From contig NZ_JACCCU010000002.1 of the NCBI RefSeq assembly GCF_013410875.1, positions 992,001 to 1,056,000 of the forward strand: a DNA stretch of 64,000 bases, in the 5' to 3' direction. The DNA comes from Tunturiibacter empetritectus (GTDB lineage: Bacteria > Acidobacteriota > Terriglobia > Terriglobales > Acidobacteriaceae). The translations under genes were made by a program, and so were the position numbers. The notes beneath the pieces were generated by a model. The model worked only from the letters and a program-made list of their open reading frames with translations, searched no databases and was not told the origin of the DNA. Shown here in pieces: positions 42,680-49,884 of this stretch; position 1 is the stretch's first letter, and each line of letters starts with the position of its first letter.

Positions 42680-43429
42680 TCATCGAACCTGAAAGATCAA
42701 AAAGTAATCCTGCCCGTCCGCCTTGGTAAAGTCATAGGTCCCAACCAGCCTGTACCCGGCCTGGCCCATCTCCTTCACCACTACCTCGTGGTTCAACCCA
42801 TGATCCGCTCCATTGCCGTTGCGGTCGATGATCCCCACCTTAGCTCCCGGTCGCAGCGCCTTCTGCAGCACCTTCATCGTCGGCACAGGATGCACGATCT
42901 CGTGGTAAACCTTCAACATCAACACCGCATCCACGCTTCCCCCCGGCAGCCGCGGATCGTCCGGACTCCCCAGCACCGTCCGCACATTCGGCAGATTCTC
43001 CTTCAACGCTCTCTTGCCGATGTATTCGATCGCTAGCGGATTGATATCCTCTGCAATCACCACGCCCGCCGGTCCCACCCTGCGCGACGCACGCACCGTA
43101 AACCACCCCGAGCCTGCACCGATATCTGCGACATTCTTTCCCGGTACAATTCCCAGCAGATCCATCACGCGCTCGATCTGCAGCTTCTTATCCCGATCCG
43201 GATACTCGAAGATGGAAAGATCGCCAGAGTACGGAGTGCTGGTAGGCCGCTGCGTCACGTCTTCGGTTGGATCGGGCGAGGTCGACATCCCCACGGTTGC
43301 CTTGTCGAGGGTGCGCTGCGTTCCCGCCCCGGTCTGCGCGCGAGAAGGCACGCAAACTCCGACCGCCAAAACTGAAATCAGAAGACCTCGGCCCATCCCA
43401 AGCCGCGACGTACCACTCGAAAGCATCAT
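42680..43429 (-). CDS. Exported class I SAM-dependent methyltransferase
   Basis: 249 aa from the ATG at 43429. A signal sequence (GLLISVLAVGVCVPSRAQ) precedes an ordinary methyltransferase: VADIGAGSGWFTVRASRRVG is motif I, VVIAEDINPLAIEYIG binds the adenosine, and DAVLMLKVYHEIVHP is motif IV. An exported SAM enzyme is odd because the periplasm has no known SAM supply; the same architecture recurs, in my memory, as 'methyltransferase domain' proteins of Acidobacteria and Bacteroidetes. Function unknown. Last of the minus-strand run from the sigma factor. Confidence 0.82.
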   Translation of the reverse strand: MMLSSGTSRLGMGRGLLISVLAVGVCVPSRAQTGAGTQRTLDKATVGMSTSPDPTEDVTQRPTSTPYSGDLSIFEYPDRDKKLQIERVMDLLGIVPGKNVADIGAGSGWFTVRASRRVGPAGVVIAEDINPLAIEYIGKRALKENLPNVRTVLGSPDDPRLPGGSVDAVLMLKVYHEIVHPVPTMKVLQKALRPGAKVGIIDRNGNGADHGLNHEVVVKEMGQAGYRLVGTYDFTKADGQDYFLIFQVR

Positions 43430-43512
43430 TCCAACAGAATCCACCAATTTAGCGGCTGAAGCAATCGCGGTCAGTCGTCTGTTACAACCTCACCAACATC
43501 GCCACCGCACGG

Positions 43513-44577
43513 TCAACGAATCTGTACCAGCTCCGCGTCCGCTCCATGCCCCGATGCACCAGGCGTCACCGACGAGGTCTGCGGCGCGCGCCAGTGGTCG
43601 ATGTAGCTTACCTGGTGTACACAACTGATCGTGCAGCTCGGCGCGCAGCTCTTCTCCGTCAAAAACTCCCGCTTCACATCTGCAGTCTGATACTGCGCCA
43701 GCGGCACCGCCGGATATCCACGCTGCTGGCTGCAATAGTGCACCAGCCCGTTCTCGCAGATATACACATACCGTCCGCCCGCCCGGCAACGCCAGTCATT
43801 CGTCTTCCCGTTGGCAATCGCCTCCTGGAAGTGGTTGAACCGCGAGTAGCTCCGCCGCGTCAGGTTCCGCACCTTGTCCCAGACCGTGCGCTCGGCCTCG
43901 CCCAGCGGCTTCAACTGTCCGCTGCCATCATGAATGATCCCGATCGTAGAGCTGAACCCCAGCGCCAGCGCTCGCTCACTCACCGTCAGCGCATCATTTG
44001 GATTCGCAATCCCACCACCCACCACAGAGTTGATATTCACATGAAAGTCCGCATGCTCGGCCAGCATCTGCAGCTTCTTGTCCAGCACCTTCAGACTCTT
44101 CTTCGAGACCTCGTCCGGCATCACGTTATCGATCGAGATCTGCATATGATCGAGCCCGGCTTTATTCAGCCTCTCGATCCGGTCTGGCATCAGCAGATAC
44201 CCGTTTGTGATCATCCCCGCAATGGCGCCCGTCTTCCTGATTCGCGCAATAATCTGATCGAGATCCGGATGCAGTAGCGGCTCGCCGCCCGAGATCGTAA
44301 TCACCGAAGTCCCCAGCCGCCCCAGATCGTCGATGCGTCGCAGCATCTCCTCCAGTGGCACCGGGTCCGAGTGGTCGTCGTACTCATTGCAGTAGGTACA
44401 GGCCAGATTGCATCGCCGCATCGGCACAATGTGCGCCATGTATGGATGCCCGGTCGAAAGCACCGCCGACCCGATCGAACCCAGCTCACGCAGCTTGCGC
44501 GTCACTGCCTTCCAGCGGCGCCTGGCAGTCATCGGACGGCTGCCGTTCACCACGGCAGTTGTAGGAGCAGAAGACAT
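43513..44577 (-). CDS. Radical SAM protein with a SPASM-like C-terminus
   Basis: 354 aa. The 4Fe-4S cluster and SAM motif is RRCNLACTYCNEYDD (C-x3-C-x2-C), followed by VITISGGEPLLHPDLDQII (SAM contact) and MITNGYLLMPDRIERL. The last 100 residues have six or more cysteines (WRCRAGGRYVYICENG, YCSQQRGYP, then KSCAPSCTISCVHQV), which suits auxiliary Fe-S clusters as in SPASM/twitch enzymes. Such proteins often modify peptides or other large substrates. No precursor peptide gene is evident nearby. TATACT lies 9 nt before the ATG and there is no Shine-Dalgarno sequence. Confidence 0.88.
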   Translation of the reverse strand: MSSAPTTAVVNGSRPMTARRRWKAVTRKLRELGSIGSAVLSTGHPYMAHIVPMRRCNLACTYCNEYDDHSDPVPLEEMLRRIDDLGRLGTSVITISGGEPLLHPDLDQIIARIRKTGAIAGMITNGYLLMPDRIERLNKAGLDHMQISIDNVMPDEVSKKSLKVLDKKLQMLAEHADFHVNINSVVGGGIANPNDALTVSERALALGFSSTIGIIHDGSGQLKPLGEAERTVWDKVRNLTRRSYSRFNHFQEAIANGKTNDWRCRAGGRYVYICENGLVHYCSQQRGYPAVPLAQYQTADVKREFLTEKSCAPSCTISCVHQVSYIDHWRAPQTSSVTPGASGHGADAELVQIR

Positions 44578-44754
44578 ATCAGCTTAAGTATATCGAAGTG
44601 TATGCCAATCTCCTCCTTCCCCAACGAGAGGACCGGCAAATCCGCGCGAAAAGACCAGAAATTATGTCTCGGCTACCTGCCAAAGAACTCGCGCCTATCA
44701 CCCAGATAGAGTTCTGCTAAAAATCCTGCTGAGTCTTCCGAACCGCACTTCGCC

Positions 44755-45750
44755 CTACAACTTGGCCAGCAGTTCGCGGGTATATTGGCTTGTCTCGCCA
44801 AACAACTCCTCCAGCCCAAACCCCGGAAGCACACACGAGCGCTTCTTGGTATCCGGCGTCAGCGTCAGCGTCTGCTCCTGCTTGTCACGAATCACCACCA
44901 CCGGCACCGGCCGGCCCCGGTTGTCGTGGATCGTCTTCGTCCAATCGGTTCCGCTCGAAACCGCGATCAAGTTAACCCGCACCACCACATCTCCCGCTTT
45001 CAACCCAGCCTGCTCCGCCGGACTGTTGCCGTCGACGCTCCGTACCAGCAACCCCGCTCCACCCTCTGCGCCAAAAAAACCCGCAAGCTGCGGCCCCATC
45101 ACCTCAAGCTGAGCGCCAGTGTAAGACGAACTCAGAATCATATTCATCGCCAGCATCTCGCGATGCCCCTTGGGAATCGTTGTTGTGCCGGACGATGTTG
45201 AAGCGCCCATAAAACTATTGCCACCGCGCACAGCCCCTGAAGGTCCATCACCCGGCGCCGGAACTGTGTAGTGCTGGTCCCAAGCCTGCTGCCCCACCGT
45301 TCGCCGATCCGCCATCTGCATGGTCATCGTCATCGTCTGCCCATCGCGGCTTACCACGAAGCTCACCGTCCGCCCCACTGGCTGATCGCGCAGCATCCGC
45401 TTGAACTGCTCCTGGCCGTCGATCGCCTGGCCGTTCATCTGCAGAATCACATCATGCATCCGCATCCCTGCCTTGCATGCCGGCCCATCGTGATCGAGGC
45501 TCACAATCTCCGCCCCGCGCGCCTCTTTCATCCGAAGCGAACCAACCTGATCGTCGTTCACGTCGCGTGCCTCCACCCCGAGGTACCCCTGCGCCGCGTA
45601 CTTATGCGAACTGCCCTCCATCGCTCCTTCGAGCACCGTGCGCGCAGACCAGAAAGGAAGACCCTGTGCCACGAGTGAGTTCTGCGGACCAGCCGTCCCA
45701 GCCAGCGCCACAAACCCCGCCACAACTCCCAATGACCTGCGGTATTTCAT
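44755..45750 (-). CDS. Exported protein with two PDZ domains
   Basis: 331 aa. Signal peptide at about 1-30. PDZ 1 covers about residues 55-140 (YLGVEARDVNDDQ, GPACKAGMRMHDVILQMNGQ), PDZ 2 about 215-315 (FFGAEGGAGLLVRSVDGNSP, AEQAGLKAGDVVVRVN). There is no protease domain, so it would bind protein tails in the periplasm. It lies 60 bp after the anti-sigma gene, in the same direction. In sigma-E-like systems PDZ proteins pass envelope signals to anti-sigma factors; the same role is inferred here from position only. GAGGGTAGG precedes the ATG. Confidence 0.85.
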   Translation of the reverse strand: MKYRRSLGVVAGFVALAGTAGPQNSLVAQGLPFWSARTVLEGAMEGSSHKYAAQGYLGVEARDVNDDQVGSLRMKEARGAEIVSLDHDGPACKAGMRMHDVILQMNGQAIDGQEQFKRMLRDQPVGRTVSFVVSRDGQTMTMTMQMADRRTVGQQAWDQHYTVPAPGDGPSGAVRGGNSFMGASTSSGTTTIPKGHREMLAMNMILSSSYTGAQLEVMGPQLAGFFGAEGGAGLLVRSVDGNSPAEQAGLKAGDVVVRVNLIAVSSGTDWTKTIHDNRGRPVPVVVIRDKQEQTLTLTPDTKKRSCVLPGFGLEELFGETSQYTRELLAKL

Positions 45751-45812
45751 TCGCCTACCCTCATCCGCACCATCTCTCGCACCCGGTGATCGAGCGCACT
45801 TTCCTGCCTTGT

Positions 45813-46799
45813 CTACTGAATATCTGCGGAGCCCTGCAGCGCGTTATACGATGCTGTCCGAATATACGGGTTGGCGTCCTGCGTCGAAACCGTTCGCAGC
45901 ACCTGCCGCACGCTCGAGTCTGACTGGACCGGCTCCAGCAACCCAATCGCGGTCTTCCGAACCTGCGCATCTGAATCATGCATCACAGCTTCGAGCACCG
46001 CGTCGCGGACGTGCTGATCCTGTCCCACAAACCGCTGCAATCCCTCGAGCGCCGTCATTCGAACCCCGGCATCCTGGTCATATCGCAGCGACACCATCAG
46101 CGCACTGCGAATCTCTTTACCGTCTACCGCGGTCGGCTGACACGCATGCCCGGACTTGCATTCGTTCGTCAGCAACGCAACCGAATCCTTCCGCACTGTA
46201 TCGGCGCCAGCCACGCCGGCGGCACGTGTGCCCACCATTAACAGGTTCCGGATCTCCGGGCTGTCCAGCGACCCTTCCATCGTCTCGGGAACCACCCTGT
46301 TGTACTTCACCTGCACCAGCTCCGAGTTCGGCGTCTGCACAATCCCGGTCACATTCGCGATCACGCCTTTATCCACGCCTTCATCAGGACCCGTCACAAT
46401 CACAGGCTTCTGAGGCTTCGGCGCATGAGCCACCTGGTAGCGCAGCGTAAAGTTTCCCGCCAGAAACCCTACTCCCAGAAGCAGCGTCGCAAGCGCCGGC
46501 GCACCTTGCACATGCCCCAGCCAACGATAAAAATGTGTCCTCAGTTGAGTAAGAAACCCATGCGGCTCAATCATGTCCAGCTCGTCGTCGAGCCGCATTC
46601 GCGATTGCGCCAGAAGATTCGGCGATGGCTCCAGCACCGGCAGCAACGCCAACCGCTCTTCAAACATATGGAACGCCTCCAGCTCCGCGCGGCAACCTTC
46701 GCACTCGGTCAGATGCTGTTCCAGTCCCCCAGCCAGCTCATCGGGCAGCTCGCCGTAGTTCAACAAAACGATACAGTCTCTTGCGCTCTCACACTTCAT
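45813..46799 (-). CDS. Anti-sigma factor (zf-HC2) with C-terminal HEAT-like repeats
   Basis: 328 aa. The N-terminus is an anti-sigma zinc finger: CESARDCIVLLNYGELPDEL, then LEQHLTECEGCRAELEAF with the H-x3-C-x2-C zinc set. One membrane segment lies at about 100-120 (ATLLLGVGFLAGNFTL). The periplasmic part ends in HEAT-like helical repeats: SLRYDQDAGVRMTALEGLQR, then DAVLEAVMHDSDAQVRKTAI and VSTQDANPYIRTASYNAL. That pairing is unusual and suggests a protein-binding sensor. It follows the sigma factor gene by about 100 bp and should hold that sigma factor inactive. Confidence 0.85.
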   Translation of the reverse strand: MKCESARDCIVLLNYGELPDELAGGLEQHLTECEGCRAELEAFHMFEERLALLPVLEPSPNLLAQSRMRLDDELDMIEPHGFLTQLRTHFYRWLGHVQGAPALATLLLGVGFLAGNFTLRYQVAHAPKPQKPVIVTGPDEGVDKGVIANVTGIVQTPNSELVQVKYNRVVPETMEGSLDSPEIRNLLMVGTRAAGVAGADTVRKDSVALLTNECKSGHACQPTAVDGKEIRSALMVSLRYDQDAGVRMTALEGLQRFVGQDQHVRDAVLEAVMHDSDAQVRKTAIGLLEPVQSDSSVRQVLRTVSTQDANPYIRTASYNALQGSADIQ

Positions 46800-46897
46800 T
46801 GTCCTACCTCAGCCAGCCTCAAATTTTGCTTGTTCTTCGTAGGCTCTACGTGCGCCCTTGTAAAGTCATCCCTAACCTACCGCACCCACACCGGCTT

Positions 46898-47689
46898 CTA
46901 CCGAAGCTCCGCCAGATTAGCCCGCAGCTTTCGCGTGGCCCGGAACAGCGTATTCTTAGCCGTCTCTTCCGTCGTGCTCAACATCTCCCCGATCGTCCGC
47001 AGCTTCAGCCCCTGGTAGTGCTTCAGCTCGAAGACCGTTCGCTCCCTGGGTGTCAGCTTGCTCAAAGCCTCGCCGATCCGCTCACTCATCACCTTCCGGT
47101 CCAGCTCCCGCCCAGGGTTCGCCATAGCCCGGTCGTCGGTGATATTGGCCATCAGGTCCATCTCATCGCCACTGGCATCCAGCACCGTCGCCGGATCCTC
47201 CCTGCGGCTCTTTCGCCGACGCAACTGGTCCAGGCAAAGGTTTGTCACAATCCGGTAAAGCCACGTGTAAAAGCTGCACTCGAACCGAAAGTTCCCCAGG
47301 TGGCGATACGCCTTAATGAAGGCCTCTTGGTGGACATCCTGCGCATCCTGCTCATTACCGAGCATATGCAGCGCCAGCCGAAGCACAGACTGGTCATATC
47401 GCCGCACCAAAGCGTCGAACGCCGTTCGCTGGCCCTTCTGCGCCTCGCGAATCAACTCGTCGTCTTCGGTTCGCTGCTGCGCCCGTGCATCGAGCTGCGC
47501 CTGCGTCAGCTTGCCGCCGTTCCGGGTTCCAGGTTGAGCCGCTGCTTTTGCCATCGCTGGCAACGATTCTACCGCTGTTGCCCCTAATAATCCCGTGGCA
47601 AACGGGCTAACGTGCCGTTTTCGGAGCCCCACAGCGAGCGGAGAAGACAACTCCCCGCCAGGATTCAACCCAGCGACTTCTGCATTCAT
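46898..47689 (-). CDS. ECF-type sigma-70 factor (RpoE-like)
   Basis: 263 aa. Region 2 covers about 85-155 (DALVRRYDQSVLRLALHMLG, DAQDVHQEAFIKAYRHLG, YTWLYRIVTNLCLDQLRRR) and region 4 about 200-255 (LSKLTPRERTVFELKHYQG, then LSTTEETAKNTLFRATRKLR). The first about 75 residues are a basic, Pro/Gly-rich extension not normal for ECF factors; a later start such as the Met at residue 46 is possible. It heads the sigma/anti-sigma/PDZ group. A 16-bp perfect palindrome covers the ribosome site at the annotated start. Confidence 0.93.
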   Translation of the reverse strand: MNAEVAGLNPGGELSSPLAVGLRKRHVSPFATGLLGATAVESLPAMAKAAAQPGTRNGGKLTQAQLDARAQQRTEDDELIREAQKGQRTAFDALVRRYDQSVLRLALHMLGNEQDAQDVHQEAFIKAYRHLGNFRFECSFYTWLYRIVTNLCLDQLRRRKSRREDPATVLDASGDEMDLMANITDDRAMANPGRELDRKVMSERIGEALSKLTPRERTVFELKHYQGLKLRTIGEMLSTTEETAKNTLFRATRKLRANLAELR

Positions 47690-47693
47690 CGTT

Positions 47694-47709
47694 CTGACTC
47701 CGGAGTCAG
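47694..47709. promoter_or_regulatory. 16-bp perfect palindrome over the sigma factor ribosome site
   Basis: CTGACTCCGGAGTCAG lies 5 nt before the start codon on the minus strand and includes the GGAG ribosome site. It can be an operator dimer site or an RNA hairpin that hides the site. Confidence 0.5.
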
Positions 47710-47974
47710 GAAATCAAAGTACACCCCGATAGACCCCCGAACTTCCAAAAGGTGAGCGCAAAAAGATCCCACGAAAGAGGCATCCCCCCACCAAACCGCA
47801 TAGCATTGCCATCCCTACAAATACTCACTATCTACAAAAATGCTCGTCATCTCGACCGGAGGCGGCGCAATTTGCCGCCGTAGTGGAGAGACCCCCGCAT
47901 TTCGCACTTACCTTAGCCATAATTCCAGGAGCTCCGATTCATCACGCCGCCGAATTCACGCACGCCACATCCGG

Positions 47975-47980
47975 TAAACT
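47975..47980 (+). promoter_or_regulatory. Candidate -10 box of a leaderless promoter for the RNase HI gene
   Basis: TAAACT, then CACCCA, then the ATG at 47987: a 6-nt gap. No Shine-Dalgarno sequence is present. Confidence 0.4.
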
Positions 47981-47986
47981 CACCCA

Positions 47987-48673
47987 ATGCCTCCCCGTCC
48001 GACCGCCGTCCCCAGCCTCTTCCCCGAAGCCCCCAGCCCAAATACGCCTACCCCGAAAAAGACCGACTGGATCAACGCCCACTGCGACGGCGGAGCCCGC
48101 GGCAACCCCGGCCCCTCCGGATACGGCGCTCTCATCCAGGACGACCACGGCAACGTCCTCGCCGAACTCTCCGAATTTCTCGGGCTTCGCACCAACAACT
48201 ACGCCGAGTACTCCGGACTCCTCGGCTGCCTGCAATACGCGCTCGACCACCACCACCCCCGCCTCCGCGTCGTCTCCGACTCCGAGTTGATGGTCAAGCA
48301 GATCCAGGGCAAGTACAAGGTCAACTCCCCCGACCTCAAACCCCTCTGGCAGGAGGCCCGAAGCCGCATCGCCAAACTCGAAGGCTTCGAGATCACCCAC
48401 GCCCTTCGCCACAAAAACAAGGACGCCGACCGCCTCGCCAACGAAGCCATGGACCGCGGAATGCGCCGAGGCCCAGCCACCGGCTCAAGCGCCAGCCAGC
48501 CCACACCATCACCCATCAAAGCCACCCCCTACCCAAACAAATCCGAAGCCCCGCCCAACCCCTATGCCAAAGCCGACACCATGCTCCGCGGCTTCACCAA
48601 AGACGGCGTCGTCCACATCCTCGGCGGAGCCACCCTCCCCGACGGCGTCTTCGTAAAAATCATCCGAGAGTAA
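47987..48673 (+). CDS. Ribonuclease HI family protein with a C-terminal extension
   Basis: 228 aa. Degrades RNA in RNA-DNA hybrids. The active site is complete: Asp34 in CDGGARGNPGPSGYG, Glu in NNYAEYSGLLGCLQYA, Asp in VVSDSELMVKQIQGKY, and the last Asp in HKNKDADRLANEAMD. The RNase domain spans about residues 28-160, without the basic protrusion of E. coli RnhA, as in YpeP/archaeal-type enzymes. A Pro/Ser-rich linker leads to a conserved-looking tail ending DGVFVKIIRE. The first about 27 residues are Pro-rich. Confidence 0.9.
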   Translation: MPPRPTAVPSLFPEAPSPNTPTPKKTDWINAHCDGGARGNPGPSGYGALIQDDHGNVLAELSEFLGLRTNNYAEYSGLLGCLQYALDHHHPRLRVVSDSELMVKQIQGKYKVNSPDLKPLWQEARSRIAKLEGFEITHALRHKNKDADRLANEAMDRGMRRGPATGSSASQPTPSPIKATPYPNKSEAPPNPYAKADTMLRGFTKDGVVHILGGATLPDGVFVKIIRE

Positions 48674-48682
48674 CTATTCGCT

Positions 48683-49093
48683 TCAGACGGTCGTGTTTGC
48701 GTATTCAATGGTGAAGTCGATCTGGACGGCTTTTTCCAGCATCTTCGAGACCGAACAGTACTTGTTCTTGGAGAGTGCGACTGCGTCTTCGGCGGCCTTC
48801 TTTGAGACAGCACCACCAACGTGATAGACCAAACTGATCCGTGTAAAGATACGGGGCGGTTCAGCGGCCTGTTCAGCGGTGGCCGATACAGTAAGGCTGG
48901 TCAGATGCTCGCGCTTCTTTTTGAGGATCGACACGACGTCAACGGACGTGCAGGCGCAAAGGGCCATCAGAACCGCCTCCATAGGGGTAGGGCCGTTGGC
49001 ATGCGCGGCTCCGGCGTCGAAAACGACATGATGACCACTTTCGGAGTGCCCATCAAATTCCATATCCTTTTTCCAAACCGTTTTGGCAATCAT
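48683..49093 (-). CDS. OsmC family protein
   Basis: 136 aa from the ATG at 49093, which has AAGGAG about 7 nt upstream. OsmC/Ohr-type peroxidase fold: VFDAGAAHANGPTPMEAVLM with LMALCACTSVDVVSILKKKR holding one catalytic-type cysteine, and KNKYCSVSKMLEKAV the second. Glycine- and alanine-rich GPTPMEAVLMALCACT is characteristic of YhfA-like members. It probably reduces organic hydroperoxides with thiol donors. It is the last gene of the marR - small ORF - osmC operon; converges on the RNase HI gene with a 9-bp gap. Confidence 0.93.
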   Translation of the reverse strand: MIAKTVWKKDMEFDGHSESGHHVVFDAGAAHANGPTPMEAVLMALCACTSVDVVSILKKKREHLTSLTVSATAEQAAEPPRIFTRISLVYHVGGAVSKKAAEDAVALSKNKYCSVSKMLEKAVQIDFTIEYANTTV

Positions 49094-49112
49094 AGGTCGC
49101 TCCTTCCCGAAT

Positions 49113-49274
49113 TCATTGGACAGTCGATAAGAGCTGGAAATCTTCCGCGAAGGCATCTTCGTCAAGATCATCCACGAATAACGCTCTCTTCCCTAATGCT
49201 TTCAGGCGCCCCCCTTTTGGCAGATGAAGGTATTTCGATATACAGATCTTTCCATTCGCATATTCAAAAGACAT
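49113..49274 (-). CDS. 53-residue hypothetical protein between marR and osmC
   Basis: MSFEYANGKICISKYLHLPK begins it; the rest is a basic stretch (GGRLKALGKRALFVDD), then an acidic one ending FQLLSTVQ. A clean ribosome site, AGGGAG, lies 6 nt before the ATG, and the stop is 19 bp before osmC. The reading frame spans an otherwise gene-free gap in a tight operon, so I believe it is real. No family recognised. The plus strand of its 3' end resembles the end of the RNase HI gene, see rejected items. Confidence 0.55.
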   Translation of the reverse strand: MSFEYANGKICISKYLHLPKGGRLKALGKRALFVDDLDEDAFAEDFQLLSTVQ

Positions 49275-49300
49275 GGCTTCTCCCTTCAATTTCACCTGCT

Positions 49301-49771
49301 TCACCGTCCTCGCTCGCCAGCCGCTTCGGCCAAATGCAAGCACAACTCCTCCACGACACGCATCTGTTCCAACATCCCCGCCAGCTTTGCCTCCCCCACA
49401 TTCTCCTCAAAGTGAGTCTGCATGCGATCGAAGATTCCCGCTACTCGCGCGGCACGCCTCTTGCCCATCGGTTGTAGAACCAACCGGAACGACCGTGCGT
49501 CGTCCTCATCGATCCGCCGCCGCACTAATCCCTTCGCCTCAAGCGATGAGACACAATGGCTCACATTCCCCCGAGTCGTCTGAAACGTCTCCGCCAGGTC
49601 CGAAGGCTTAATGCCGCCCTTCTCCTCAAAGAAGATAGCAGCCAGCATCAATGCCTCAAACAAGGTCAGTCTCTCATCCCGCAGAATCACATTCAGCGAG
49701 ATCTCCATCCTCCGAGCGATCCGGCTCGCCTGAAAGATCGGGCTCTGCCGCAAAAACGCTTCAATCCTCAA
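49301..49771 (-). CDS. MarR family transcriptional regulator
   Basis: 156 aa from the TTG at 49771, chosen because GGAGGG lies 6 nt upstream; the frame is open to another TTG at 49801 but that codon lies inside the palindromic operator. Winged helix: LTLFEALMLAAIFFEEKGGI, KPSDLAETFQTTRGNVSHCV, SSLEAKGLVRRRIDEDDARS. Long C-terminal helices make the dimer. A cysteine in the recognition helix (SHC) could be a redox sensor, fitting control of osmC. First gene of the operon, and probably autorepressed. Confidence 0.92.
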   Translation of the reverse strand: MRIEAFLRQSPIFQASRIARRMEISLNVILRDERLTLFEALMLAAIFFEEKGGIKPSDLAETFQTTRGNVSHCVSSLEAKGLVRRRIDEDDARSFRLVLQPMGKRRAARVAGIFDRMQTHFEENVGEAKLAGMLEQMRVVEELCLHLAEAAGERGR

Positions 49772-49785
49772 CGCCAGCCCTCCAC

Positions 49786-49804
49786 TAGTTGAGCAATTCA
49801 ACTA
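49786..49804. promoter_or_regulatory. MarR-type operator, perfect inverted repeat
   Basis: TAGTTGA-GCAAT-TCAACTA: two perfect 7-bp arms with a 5-nt spacer, 15-33 bp before the marR start at 49771. The spacing and size suit a MarR dimer. It also lies about 80 bp upstream of the divergent TonB-dependent receptor gene, which could share control. Confidence 0.75.
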
Positions 49805-49884
49805 TCTAAAAACAGACTAAACTAACTCCTCTTCCCGCCCATTTCAACCGATGATAGTGACAAGATCAAAGCGCATCGCCAACC

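Noticed and set aside
49141..49182. Plus-strand string coding FREGIFVKIIHE, like the end of the RNase HI gene (DGVFVKIIRE)
   Set aside because: It might be a duplicated gene end, but the minus strand here is the end of the 53-residue ORF with a strong ribosome site; the match is only about ten residues and may be chance.
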